Source: Aerococcaceae bacterium DSM 111176 (GTDB taxonomy: Bacteria > Bacillota > Bacilli > Lactobacillales > Aerococcaceae). Taken from it: a DNA stretch of 53,062 bases. The stretch covers positions 1 to 53,062 of the forward strand of contig JACBXN010000009.1 in NCBI GenBank assembly GCA_015863215.1. The letters are read 5' to 3'. Below, piece after piece: positions 27,178 through 35,428 of the stretch (position 1 is its first letter; each line of letters opens with the position of its first letter). Made by a program: the position numbers and the translations under genes. Below the pieces are notes generated by a model. The model saw only the letters and a program-made list of their open reading frames with translations, did not search any database and was not told the origin of the DNA.

Positions 27178-28020
27178 ATGCGTGAGATGCAGCAAGAAAT
27201 TATCGATGAATTACATGTTAGCCCGGTAATCGACCCCGCGTCGGAAGTAAGGCGTAGTGTAGATTTTATGAAAGATTATTTAAAAGCTCATCCAGGGCTG
27301 AAAACTTATGTTCTAGGAATTAGCGGCGGTCAAGATTCGACGCTTGGCGGTAAACTCGCGCAAATGGCAATGGAAGAAATGCGTAGTGAAACAGGTGACG
27401 ACAACTACCAATTTATTGCGATTCGCCTACCTTATGGTAAGCAAAATGATGAATCCGATGCCTTAAAATCGCTGGACTATATCCAACCTGATATCTCAAT
27501 GGTCATTGACATTAAAATGGCAACTGATGCGTTGCTTCAAGCCAGTGAAGTGAATGAGGTCCAAATTTCAGATTACAATAAAGGAAACATTAAAGCACGC
27601 CAACGCATGGTCGCTCAATATGCGATTGCTGGAGCTAAAGCGGGAGCAGTAATTGGGACAGATCATGCAGCGGAAGCAGTCACTGGATTTTATACTAAAT
27701 TCGGTGATGGAGCAGCTGACATTATGCCACTGTGGCGTCTGACGAAACAACAAGGACGTGACATGTTAGCATATCTTGATTGCCCTGAAGAACTATATTT
27801 GAAAATACCAACTGCTGATCTAGAAGAAGACCGTCCGATGTTATCGGATGAAGATGCTCTGGGCGTATCTTATGAAGCAATTGATCGGTACTTAACCGGG
27901 CAAACAGTCAGCGGGGAAGACGCTACAACGATTGAGAATTGGTTCATGAAATCTCGTCATAAACGTCATTTACCAATTAATGTCTTTGATACATTTTGGC
28001 GTCCAGGCGAAGAGAGTTAA
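27178..28020 (+). CDS. nadE: Ammonia-dependent NAD synthetase
   Basis: A 280-residue enzyme amidating nicotinate adenine dinucleotide to NAD with ammonia and ATP. The PP-loop SGGQDS is at 49-54; [19 protein letters not shown] and KSRHKRHLP are conserved. No glutaminase domain, as is usual in Firmicutes. I use ATG 27178 rather than the TTG one codon earlier. Follows pncB; the TagO-like gene starts two bases after its stop. Confidence 0.95.
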   Translation: MREMQQEIIDELHVSPVIDPASEVRRSVDFMKDYLKAHPGLKTYVLGISGGQDSTLGGKLAQMAMEEMRSETGDDNYQFIAIRLPYGKQNDESDALKSLDYIQPDISMVIDIKMATDALLQASEVNEVQISDYNKGNIKARQRMVAQYAIAGAKAGAVIGTDHAAEAVTGFYTKFGDGAADIMPLWRLTKQQGRDMLAYLDCPEELYLKIPTADLEEDRPMLSDEDALGVSYEAIDRYLTGQTVSGEDATTIENWFMKSRHKRHLPINVFDTFWRPGEES

Positions 28021-28022
28021 TT

Positions 28023-29102
28023 ATGATGATGATGGACATTGTCCTCTATGCTGCAATCGCAACGGGTATTTTAACTGGATTGTGGCTATATTGGTCAAAA
28101 AAGTGGCGTTGGTTCGACCGAGATGATCATGAAATTAAAAATCGCAAGCGAATTCCTACTTCAGGAGGGATTGCGATTTTTATTGGCTTTTGGCTGGTTA
28201 TCTTTATTCGCTTAGGGGATTTGATTTTTACTCAGCAATATTTAGGAATATTTCTGGCCAGTTTGATTGTGTTAGTAACAGGACTCCTCGATGACCGTTA
28301 TGAATTATCGCCGCTTCAGAAAATGATTGGCTTATTTGTAGCGAGTAATGTCGTTTACTTTGTCAGTAATGTCACATTTTCAACGACTCTGCTACCACAT
28401 GCAAGTCCGTTAGTGTATCAATTGCTTGAATATTTATTTACAATTGGCTGGCTCTTACTCGTTTGTAATGCGATTAATTTAATTGATGGTTTGGATGGAT
28501 TAGCGACTTCAACAATGGTGATTAGCCTTTTCGCGTTGGTCTTTATCACCATTAATTTTAGTTTGTCCATCCAATTAGTCTTAACAACCATGTTACTAAC
28601 ATTACTTGGATCACTTATTGGTTTCCTACCTTTCAATTGGTCACCAGCCAAGATTTATCTTGGCGATACTGGAGCTCTCTTTATAGGCTTTATGTACGGC
28701 GTTTTGACAGTTTCGCAACTGAAAAACGCTTCTTTCTATTCACTCATTTTACCGATGATTTTATATGCAGTGCCATTATTTGATACCGCATTTGCGATAA
28801 TCAGACGTGTTATGAAAGGGCAGAGCATTACAGAAGGGGACAATCAGCACATTCATCACCGATTACTCAATTTAGGATTAAAAGAATGGCAAGTTGTTCT
28901 AGTTATGAATATTATTACACTCGCCTTTTCAGGCTTAGCTATATTAACGCAATTATTTAGAGAATGGCGCCAAGTGATTTTAATGGTCATTATTTTAATG
29001 ATGATTGGACTAGCCGCTTGGGTGCTTTACATTAGTTATCAACAAAGAAATAATAAGAGGAAAGGAAATGATTATGATTCAAAAGACAGCGATAATCGTT
29101 GA
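28023..29102 (+). CDS. tagO: TagO/WecA-family undecaprenyl-phosphate sugar-1-P transferase
   Basis: A 359-residue polytopic membrane enzyme of the MraY/WecA/TagO family that loads GlcNAc-1-phosphate (or a related sugar) on undecaprenyl phosphate, starting teichoic acid or polysaccharide synthesis. Motifs: RIPTSGGIAI, LLDDRYEL, NLIDGLDGLAT (~153-163), LGDTGALFIGF (~216) and the HIHHRLL loop (~278). About ten membrane segments. I start it at ATG 28023 after the nadE stop; the longer frame overlaps nadE. It overlaps the degV start at its 3' end. Confidence 0.9.
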   Translation: MMMMDIVLYAAIATGILTGLWLYWSKKWRWFDRDDHEIKNRKRIPTSGGIAIFIGFWLVIFIRLGDLIFTQQYLGIFLASLIVLVTGLLDDRYELSPLQKMIGLFVASNVVYFVSNVTFSTTLLPHASPLVYQLLEYLFTIGWLLLVCNAINLIDGLDGLATSTMVISLFALVFITINFSLSIQLVLTTMLLTLLGSLIGFLPFNWSPAKIYLGDTGALFIGFMYGVLTVSQLKNASFYSLILPMILYAVPLFDTAFAIIRRVMKGQSITEGDNQHIHHRLLNLGLKEWQVVLVMNIITLAFSGLAILTQLFREWRQVILMVIILMMIGLAAWVLYISYQQRNNKRKGNDYDSKDSDNR

Positions 29103-29973
29103 TAGTACCGGGGGAGTTTCACAGGAATACTTAAATCTACCAAATGTATTTCAATTGGATTTATTAATTCAATTTGGTGAAGATGATGTGTTTATTGATA
29201 CAAGTGCAGATAAAGAGGCAGCGCAATTTTATCAGCGATTGACTGAAATTAAAGAAATTCCTAAAACATCTCTACCAGAAATGGGCGATATGATTAATGT
29301 CTATAAACAACTTGTCGCAGAAAATTATGAGGAAGTCTTTGTCATTACTCTATCTTCTAAGTTAAGTGGTACGCATAATACACTCTCTTTAGTGGGGAAT
29401 GAATTTTCGGAACAAATTAAAACACGAATGATCGATTCAAAAGGAACGTCTTATGTCTTAGAAGAACTCGTCAAAACAGTACTTGAAATGAGCGAGAATG
29501 GCTATAACAATGATACAATCGAAGCGATGCTCCAGCAACAAATTGCCAATTCAGCGATCTACTGCTTAATTAGTGAGCTAGATTATCTGGTAAAAGGTGG
29601 TCGCTTGAGTGGTGCGTCAGCTGCACTCGGAAATATGCTCCGTATTGTTCCGTTGATTAAGTTTATGGACGATGGAACAGTAAATGTTATTGGGAAAATC
29701 CGAACACGTAAACGTGCTTACAAGCAATTGACCGATTATATTGATGAAGCATTAGCCAAATATCCAGCAGGCATTCAGTTAATCATCGCACACGCCGATG
29801 CAACTGAAGAAGCGGAAGGCTTTATGGAATCAATCAAAAAAGAATACCCAAATATTGGTGAAATTCGAGTGGGCTACTTAACCCCTGTATTAGGTGTCCA
29901 CGGCGGACCTGGTGCGCTTGGTATGGGATATGTTGCAAAACCAGAAAATTTTATTGATGAAGTGACAAAATAA
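29068..29973 (+). CDS. DegV family fatty-acid-binding protein
   Basis: A 301-residue DegV (FakB-like) protein. DegV proteins carry a fatty acid, and FakB members present it to FakA kinase for phospholipid synthesis. IIVDSTGGVSQEY at the start, TSLPEMGDM, the SSKLSGTHNT loop and the C-terminal VHGGPGALGMG are typical. AGGAAAGG precedes the start, which lies inside the tagO-like gene, so translation is probably coupled. Confidence 0.92.
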   Translation: MIMIQKTAIIVDSTGGVSQEYLNLPNVFQLDLLIQFGEDDVFIDTSADKEAAQFYQRLTEIKEIPKTSLPEMGDMINVYKQLVAENYEEVFVITLSSKLSGTHNTLSLVGNEFSEQIKTRMIDSKGTSYVLEELVKTVLEMSENGYNNDTIEAMLQQQIANSAIYCLISELDYLVKGGRLSGASAALGNMLRIVPLIKFMDDGTVNVIGKIRTRKRAYKQLTDYIDEALAKYPAGIQLIIAHADATEEAEGFMESIKKEYPNIGEIRVGYLTPVLGVHGGPGALGMGYVAKPENFIDEVTK

Positions 29974-29980
29974 TTGATTT

Positions 29981-30008
29981 ACCCTAAGGATTCTTGGGGT
30001 ATTTTTTT
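29981..30008 (+). terminator. Rho-independent terminator
   Basis: ACCCTAAG-GATT-CTTGGGGT with seven T; closes pncB-nadE-tagO-degV. Confidence 0.85.
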
Positions 30009-30031
30009 CTTATATAGAGAGAGGGAAATGA

Positions 30032-30769
30032 ATGATTACTGTAAGTAATATCGTCAAGTACTTTGGAGAAAGTACGGGCGAGCAACGAGCGCTAGATGAT
30101 GTGTCATTCACTATTGAGAACGGTGAAGTCTTTGGCATTATTGGTGAATCTGGTGCAGGGAAATCGACCTTACTCCGATTAATGAACGCACTTGAGCGAC
30201 CGAGCGAAGGAACGATTACTATTGATGGAGTAGACATTCATCAATTAAATGAACGCGCGTTACGTCTTCAGAGAAAAAATATCGCCATGATTTTCCAAGA
30301 CTACAATTTATTAATGAATAAAACGGTCGCTGAAAATGTGATGTTGCCACTGACATTGCATAATTATGATGAGGCGCTGGAAGTAGATCAAGTATTAGAG
30401 TTTGTTGGCTTACTAGACAAAAAAGACCAATATCCCCGTCAATTATCCGGGGGTCAAAGGCAACGTGTTGCTATAGCGCGAGCGTTAATTACTCGCCCAC
30501 AAGTGATGCTCTGTGATGAACCAACGTCAGCACTTGATGCGTCGACGACTCAAGAAATTGTGAGTGTCTTAAAGAGAGCCAGTCAGGCATTCGATATGAC
30601 GATGGTAATTGTGACACATGAACTCAGTGTGGTTAAACAAATCTGTGACCGTGCGGCAGTCTTAGAACATGGGAAGTTAATCGATGTATTAGCGGTCAAT
30701 CAAGGACAAGCAGGATTAGATAGTGACCGGTCATATTATGAACAAGTTAGAGAGGTGTTAGAGGCGTGA
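30032..30769 (+). CDS. MetN-like ABC ATPase without NIL domain
   Basis: A 245-residue ATPase with Walker A GESGAGKST (~39-47), LSGGQRQR (~139) and [12 protein letters not shown]. It resembles MetN but ends where the NIL methionine-sensing domain would begin, so it lacks that feedback module. It is the first gene of an ABC operon (ATPase-permease-binding protein) without any T-box. The missing NIL domain and unusual binding protein suggest a substrate other than methionine, perhaps another amino acid or peptide; inference. Confidence 0.9.
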   Translation: MITVSNIVKYFGESTGEQRALDDVSFTIENGEVFGIIGESGAGKSTLLRLMNALERPSEGTITIDGVDIHQLNERALRLQRKNIAMIFQDYNLLMNKTVAENVMLPLTLHNYDEALEVDQVLEFVGLLDKKDQYPRQLSGGQRQRVAIARALITRPQVMLCDEPTSALDASTTQEIVSVLKRASQAFDMTMVIVTHELSVVKQICDRAAVLEHGKLIDVLAVNQGQAGLDSDRSYYEQVREVLEA

Positions 30770-31455
30770 GCGAAGCATATTTAGAGCGATTGATGGATTA
30801 TATTCCCCGATTAATTGAATCATTAAATGAAACAAGTATTATGTTAGGCTTTGCCTCTGTGGCAGCTATTCTATTAGGTTTACCGCTTGGTACTGTCGTC
30901 TTTTTAACTTCAAAGGGAAAACCTTTAGATAAAAATGGAGGGACCCGTTTTATCAATCAAGTATTGAACTTGTTTATTAATATTATTCGCTCATTTCCAT
31001 TTTTATTATTAGTAGTCGCTATGCAGCCAATGATTCGTGATTTTTATGGACGGGCAACTGGGGACCCAATTGCGGCATCATTCCCAATGATGGTCATTGC
31101 GATCGCATTATATGCCCGTTTCGTGGAACAGTCACTACTCGACTTACCTCGTGGGGTCATTGAATCAGGTCAAGCAATGGGAGCAAGTACTTGGCAATTG
31201 GTGACAAAATTCTTGTATGTTGAAGCAAGATCGTCACTTATCATTGGCTTTACCACTGCTTTTGTATCGTTTATATCTTATTCAACCATTATGGGAACCG
31301 TTGGTGGTGGAGGTATTGGTGACTTTGCCATTCGCTATGGTTATCAACGGTATGAAACAGACATTATGTATCTAGCTATTATTGTCATTATTGTCTTTGT
31401 TCAAGTATTACAATGGCTAGGTTTGAAATTAGCCGAACGATTAGACCAGCGATAG
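30766..31455 (+). CDS. MetI-like ABC permease
   Basis: A 229-residue permease with five hydrophobic segments and the coupling loop GVIESGQAMGASTWQLVTKF (~130-149). It starts at GTG 30766, overlapping the ATPase stop by four bases (GTGA), so the two are translationally coupled. Similar to MetI but more diverged than the metNIQ copy. Confidence 0.9.
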   Translation: MSEAYLERLMDYIPRLIESLNETSIMLGFASVAAILLGLPLGTVVFLTSKGKPLDKNGGTRFINQVLNLFINIIRSFPFLLLVVAMQPMIRDFYGRATGDPIAASFPMMVIAIALYARFVEQSLLDLPRGVIESGQAMGASTWQLVTKFLYVEARSSLIIGFTTAFVSFISYSTIMGTVGGGGIGDFAIRYGYQRYETDIMYLAIIVIIVFVQVLQWLGLKLAERLDQR

Positions 31456-31536
31456 TGTCTCATAAATCATTAAACTAGATTTAATTTGAGAAATAGATTA
31501 AAGTGTTATATAGAATATATTTATAGGAGAGATGGA

Positions 31537-32358
31537 ATGAAGAAAATTTTATTATCGGCAGTTGCTCTTTTAACAGCAGCTACATTTACTGCACCCGTTG
31601 CAAACGCACAAGATGAGGAAAATGTTATAAAGATAGCCTCTCACTTACCACCAATGACGGATGTTGTTGAAATTGCCGGTGAAGTTATTGCCGAACCATA
31701 TTCAGTTGAATTGGTTGAGGTTTCTGACAATATTCAATATAACGAAGCACTTTTCAATGACGAGGTATTTGCGAACTTTGCTCAACACATGCCATTCATG
31801 GAAATGTTTAACGAAGAACGTGAAGCAGACTTAGTAGCAATCCAACCAATCTATAATGCGATTGTTGGTTTTTATGCACCAGAATACGAAACAATTGAAG
31901 ATATTGAAGACGGTGCGGAAGTAGCAATTCCAGCGGACTTAACCAATGAAGCACGTGCTTTATTCGTTTTAGAGCAACATGGTCTAATTGAAATTGATGA
32001 TGAAGCAGGATTATTCCCAACAGTTGATGATATTACGGAGAACCCGCATAACTTTGAGTTTACACACATCGATTTATTAAACTTACCAGCAGCTTATGAG
32101 GATGGGATTGATTTAGTATTTAACTACCCAACTTATATTGCTAAACTTGATTTAACAACGGCAGATGCGTTAATTTTAGAGGAAGACTCTGAAAATACAT
32201 TCGCACTACAATTAGTTATCCGTGAAGGAAATGTCGATTCAGACGCGGCCAATGCATTACAAGAAGCATTTACATCACCTGAAGTTCATGAATTCCTAGC
32301 AGAATTAGCAGAAGAGAAACACTTAGAGCCAGCATTCGAATTAGAGGAAGCTGAATAA
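31537..32358 (+). CDS. Divergent NlpA/MetQ-family binding protein
   Basis: A 273-residue exported binding protein. I start it at ATG 31537, behind TAGGAGAG; the long upstream extension is not coding-like. The signal peptide (1-22) ends VANAQ-D with no lipobox. The family signature NAFQHxxFL is replaced by ANFAQHMPFMEMF, and IPADLTNEARAL replaces the usual NDPTNGGRAL, so the ligand pocket differs. Probably serves the ATPase and permease just upstream. Substrate unknown. Confidence 0.88.
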   Translation: MKKILLSAVALLTAATFTAPVANAQDEENVIKIASHLPPMTDVVEIAGEVIAEPYSVELVEVSDNIQYNEALFNDEVFANFAQHMPFMEMFNEEREADLVAIQPIYNAIVGFYAPEYETIEDIEDGAEVAIPADLTNEARALFVLEQHGLIEIDDEAGLFPTVDDITENPHNFEFTHIDLLNLPAAYEDGIDLVFNYPTYIAKLDLTTADALILEEDSENTFALQLVIREGNVDSDAANALQEAFTSPEVHEFLAELAEEKHLEPAFELEEAE

Positions 32359-32366
32359 TTAATACT

Positions 32367-32394
32367 GAGACTGTCTTTGGATAGTCTCTTTTTA
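32367..32394 (+). terminator. Rho-independent terminator
   Basis: GAGACTGTC / GATAGTCTC stem with TTTG loop and five T. Confidence 0.88.
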
Positions 32395-32439
32395 TATGAG
32401 GAAAATATTAAAATAAATAGAGAGAATGGTGTCAAAGGG

Positions 32440-32468
32440 TTGACAAATGATTAGAATGCCTTTATATT
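32440..32468 (+). promoter_or_regulatory. Promoter of Met T-box 3 transcript
   Basis: TTGACA at 32440, 17-bp spacer, TATATT at 32463, with AGAATGCCT at 32453-32461 as in the other Met T-box promoters. Confidence 0.8.
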
Positions 32469-32487
32469 GGTCATAAGATAAATAAAC

Positions 32488-32752
32488 GCTTTAAGATGTA
32501 GAGTAATTGATGGCAAGTTTATAGAGAGCCTGTGTGTGGTGGAAACAGGTAGCGACGCGTCAATGAAAATGAGCATTTAGTGGCAATCTCGAGAGGAAAC
32601 TTTAGAGGTTGACGGCTGCATCCGTTATCAAATGCCTTGGTATCTCGATGATTTTGACGTACCAAATGGAGCTTATATTGGTAACAATATAGGGAATTAA
32701 GGTGGTAACACGAAGTAACTCTCGTCCTTTATTAGGATGGGGGTATTTTTTT
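32488..32752 (+). ncRNA. T-box riboswitch, methionine specifier (metQ2 leader)
   Basis: AGTA, AGAGAG and GGTG motifs in Stem I. Between upper TCAAT and lower GCATTT the specifier strand is GAAAATGA, codon ATG at 32569-32571. T-box AAGGTGGTAACACG at 32699-32712 has the UGGU bulge (A73). Terminator ACTCTCGTCCT / AGGATGGGGGT plus seven T ends at 32752. Confidence 0.93.
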
Positions 32753-32806
32753 ATCTTAAATTATTGTTGGTTGCCAAAAACTTTTAAAAAGAGGGAGAAA
32801 TATATT

Positions 32807-33661
32807 ATGAAAAAGTGGATTAAAAAGTCGATTATTACTCTAGGTGCCTTAGCACTCGTAGCACCAAACGCATTATTAGCTCAAGCCCAAGACGGTGAGT
32901 TTGAAGGCGAGGAAGTAACAGTAGCTGTTGTCGGTGAGTCAAGTGAACGTACTTGGAATTATGTTGCAGAAAAAGCCTTAGAAGAAGAAGGCATCACAAT
33001 TAACATTGAATTATTAACAGACTATGTTGTGCCGAATGTGGCGTTAGCAGATGGATCAGTTGATTTAAATGCCTTTCAGCACGTTGCTTTCTTAGATAAC
33101 TGGAACGCAGAAAATGATGGAGATTTAGAACCAATCGGATTTACACTCGTTACAAAATTAGGACTATACTCTGACAAATATGAGTCAGTTGAAGATATTC
33201 CAGAAAATGCGACAATCGCGATTCCATCTGACCCAACAAATGGTGGTCGTGCGTTACTTGGTTTAGAAATTGCTGGATTAATTGAAGTAGATGATGAAGC
33301 AGGAATTTTACCAACAGTTGACGATATTACTGACAATCCATTAAATATTACAATCGATGAATTAGAAGCAGGACAATTACCATTAGTATTACCTGATGTT
33401 GATGCAGCTTTCATTAATTCAGGACATGCATCAAATGCTGGACTTTCTCCATCAGACGCAATTTTCGTCGATACGGATAACCCAGAGGCATTAAACGATG
33501 CTTACCGTAATATTATCGCAGCACGTGGTGAAGATGTTGACAATGAACTTTACTTAAAAATTGTAGAAATTTACCAACAAGATGATGTTGCTGAAGTGAT
33601 TTTTGAAGAAGATAATGGTGGCTCAGTACCAGCTTGGGAAGGCGCACCAACATTCGAATAA
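32807..33661 (+). CDS. metQ2: Orphan MetQ-type binding protein
   Basis: A 284-residue MetQ homologue very like the metNIQ copy (DLNAFQHVAFLDNWNAENDGDL, IPSDPTNGGRALLGLE) but lacking the acidic tail. I start it at ATG 32807 behind GAGGGAG; the upstream frame runs through the T-box terminator. The signal peptide ends LAQAQ-D, with no lipobox cysteine. No permease or ATPase accompanies it, so it probably feeds MetNI or another NlpA-type transporter. An M20 amidohydrolase follows after 24 bases on the same Met-controlled transcript. Confidence 0.93.
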   Translation: MKKWIKKSIITLGALALVAPNALLAQAQDGEFEGEEVTVAVVGESSERTWNYVAEKALEEEGITINIELLTDYVVPNVALADGSVDLNAFQHVAFLDNWNAENDGDLEPIGFTLVTKLGLYSDKYESVEDIPENATIAIPSDPTNGGRALLGLEIAGLIEVDDEAGILPTVDDITDNPLNITIDELEAGQLPLVLPDVDAAFINSGHASNAGLSPSDAIFVDTDNPEALNDAYRNIIAARGEDVDNELYLKIVEIYQQDDVAEVIFEEDNGGSVPAWEGAPTFE

Positions 33662-33685
33662 TATATTTAGAAAGGATCTGATTCC

Positions 33686-34864
33686 ATGAAAATTTCAACA
33701 GAAGTTGAAGCTTTAAGAGAAATAATTACCAATTATCGTCGTGACTTTCACCAACACCCGGAGGCAAGTTTGAAAGAGTATCGAACTGCTGATCGGATTC
33801 GAGGGGTGTTAACGGAACTGGAGATACCATATGTCCATGTAGGTGAAACGGGTACTTTTGCGACTTTAAGGGGTGAAAAGGAATCAGATGGCCCTGCTAA
33901 ATCAATTATTTTAAGAGCAGATATTGATGCTCTAGAAATTTTAGAAAAAACGGATCATGATTATGTTTCCAAGCATGAAGGATTAATGCATGCCTGCGGT
34001 CATGATGCACATACATCTGCATTACTAGGTGCTGTACACTATTTCAAAGCACATCCTGAGACATTTTCAGGAACAATTCACTTCGCTTTCCAACAAGCAG
34101 AGGAAATTGGAGCAGGGGCAAAACAGTTTGTCCAAGCTGGCTTAACAGAAGGTGTTGATCAAGTATTTGGGATGCACGTAGACCCAACATTCCCAGTTGG
34201 GCAAGTTCAAGTAGTTCCCGGACCGAACAATGCATCGTGTGATATTTTTACCATCGAAGTTCATGGTAAGAGTTCACATGTTGCCCGTCCAAATGAAGGT
34301 GTGGATGCATTGGTCATTGGAGCGAATATTGTAACTAAACTCCAACAAATTGCGTCACGTCTGACGGATCCCTTACAAGGGGTCGTTGTTGGTATCGGTA
34401 AGTTTGAAGCAGGAACACGCTACAATATTGTCGCGAACCACGCTAAAATCGAAGGGACATTACGAACATTGAGTCGTGAGAATCGTGTTAAATTCTTAAA
34501 GTTAATTGAACAAATCGCCAAAGACGAAGCTAGCTTCCTAGGCGGTGAAGCAAACTTTACGAATTATGATGCGGCCAATGTGGTCATTAATGAACCAAAC
34601 GCTACAAAACGTGCTCAAAGAGTAGCTGGTGACATTGTTGGAACAACGAACATCATCACTCAAACTGAGCCATCAATGGGAGCCGACGACTTTGCGGATT
34701 TCCTAGCTGAAATTCCAGGTTGCTACATTCGTGTCGGTGTCCAGTCATCAGAAGACACATCTTTCGGTCTTCATCATGAGCAATTTAACTTAGATGAATC
34801 AGCCCTAACACTGATGACACAATTACATGTCAATTTTGCCAAAGATTTTCTAACTAATAACTAA
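33686..34864 (+). CDS. M20-family amidohydrolase/N-acyl-amino acid deacylase
   Basis: A 392-residue cytoplasmic metalloenzyme of the M20D family. Metal motifs HACGHDAHT (~98-106) and QQAEEIGAGA (~133-142), the GMHVDP His, and the C-terminal FGLHHEQF are present. Members hydrolyse N-acetyl or N-acyl amino acids and small amide conjugates. Placement behind a methionine-binding protein and a Met T-box suggests it frees methionine (or a sulfur precursor) from an N-acyl form; substrate is inference. Terminator follows at once. Confidence 0.9.
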   Translation: MKISTEVEALREIITNYRRDFHQHPEASLKEYRTADRIRGVLTELEIPYVHVGETGTFATLRGEKESDGPAKSIILRADIDALEILEKTDHDYVSKHEGLMHACGHDAHTSALLGAVHYFKAHPETFSGTIHFAFQQAEEIGAGAKQFVQAGLTEGVDQVFGMHVDPTFPVGQVQVVPGPNNASCDIFTIEVHGKSSHVARPNEGVDALVIGANIVTKLQQIASRLTDPLQGVVVGIGKFEAGTRYNIVANHAKIEGTLRTLSRENRVKFLKLIEQIAKDEASFLGGEANFTNYDAANVVINEPNATKRAQRVAGDIVGTTNIITQTEPSMGADDFADFLAEIPGCYIRVGVQSSEDTSFGLHHEQFNLDESALTLMTQLHVNFAKDFLTNN

Positions 34865-34872
34865 CCAACCAA

Positions 34873-34909
34873 AACACTGGTGGCCTAAAGAGGCTGCCAG
34901 TGTTTTTTT
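34873..34909 (+). terminator. Rho-independent terminator
   Basis: AACACTGG(TG)GCCT / AGGC(TG)CCAGTGTT, AAAG loop, T-run. Confidence 0.88.
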
Positions 34910-34988
34910 GTTTGGTGACTGATGGTGGGATTTTTGAAATTTGCTTTTGTAACTTTTGAAAGTGTTGGTTGTTTTAGTTTTTTGGCGG

Positions 34989-35140
34989 AAACAACGAACA
35001 AAGTGTATGTTGTTTGCATCAAAACAGAGAAACAACGAACAGAATCGGCTGAAGTGTAACTTGTTTTCATCAAGAATCTGAAACAATTAACAAAGTGTAT
35101 GTTGTTTACATCAAATCAGTAAAACAACCAACACTTTCTC
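34989..35140. repeat. Tandem AAACAAC hairpin repeats, four copies
   Basis: Copies begin at 34989, 35030, 35081 and 35122 (steps of 41, 51 and 41 bases). Each starts AAACAA(C/T) and the first three end in a TTGTTT block followed by CATCAA, so each can fold on AAACAAC/GTTGTTT arms. No coding capacity. The fourth copy is partial. Confidence 0.8.
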
Positions 35141-35200
35141 AATTTCAAATCCCTATATAGTTCTAAAGATTACCAAATTTTAATAAGCCTAAATATTGGG

Positions 35201-35393
35201 TAACAACTCTTGGGCTCTGCAAAGTTGTTACTCAAAAAGTGTGTGTATGAATAATAACTCTTTGATTTTGCAAAGTTGTTACTCAAATAGGGTGTATATT
35301 GATAACAACTCTTAGAATTTTAAAAGTTGTTACCCAAATAGTATGTATTTGGATAATAACTCTTTGATTTTGAAAAGTTGTTACTCAAAACCG
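35201..35393. repeat. 51-bp tandem hairpin repeats, four copies
   Basis: Copies begin at 35201, 35252, 35303 and 35354, an exact 51-bp period. Each opens TAA(C/T)AACTCTT, has a variable 9-10 base middle and continues AAAGTTGTTAC(T/C)CAAA, giving a TAACAACT/AGTTGTTA stem. The segment after the array (35398-35426, ATCCCGAAACA...TAGTAAA) recurs after the related repeats at 50.1 kb, so both belong to one dispersed composite element. Confidence 0.85.
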
Positions 35394-35428
35394 AACCATC
35401 CCGAAACATATTAATCTAGTAAACAATA

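Noticed and set aside
32702-32806. N-terminal extension of the orphan MetQ
   Set aside because: It reads through the T-box and terminator; ATG 32807 gives a proper signal peptide and ribosome site.
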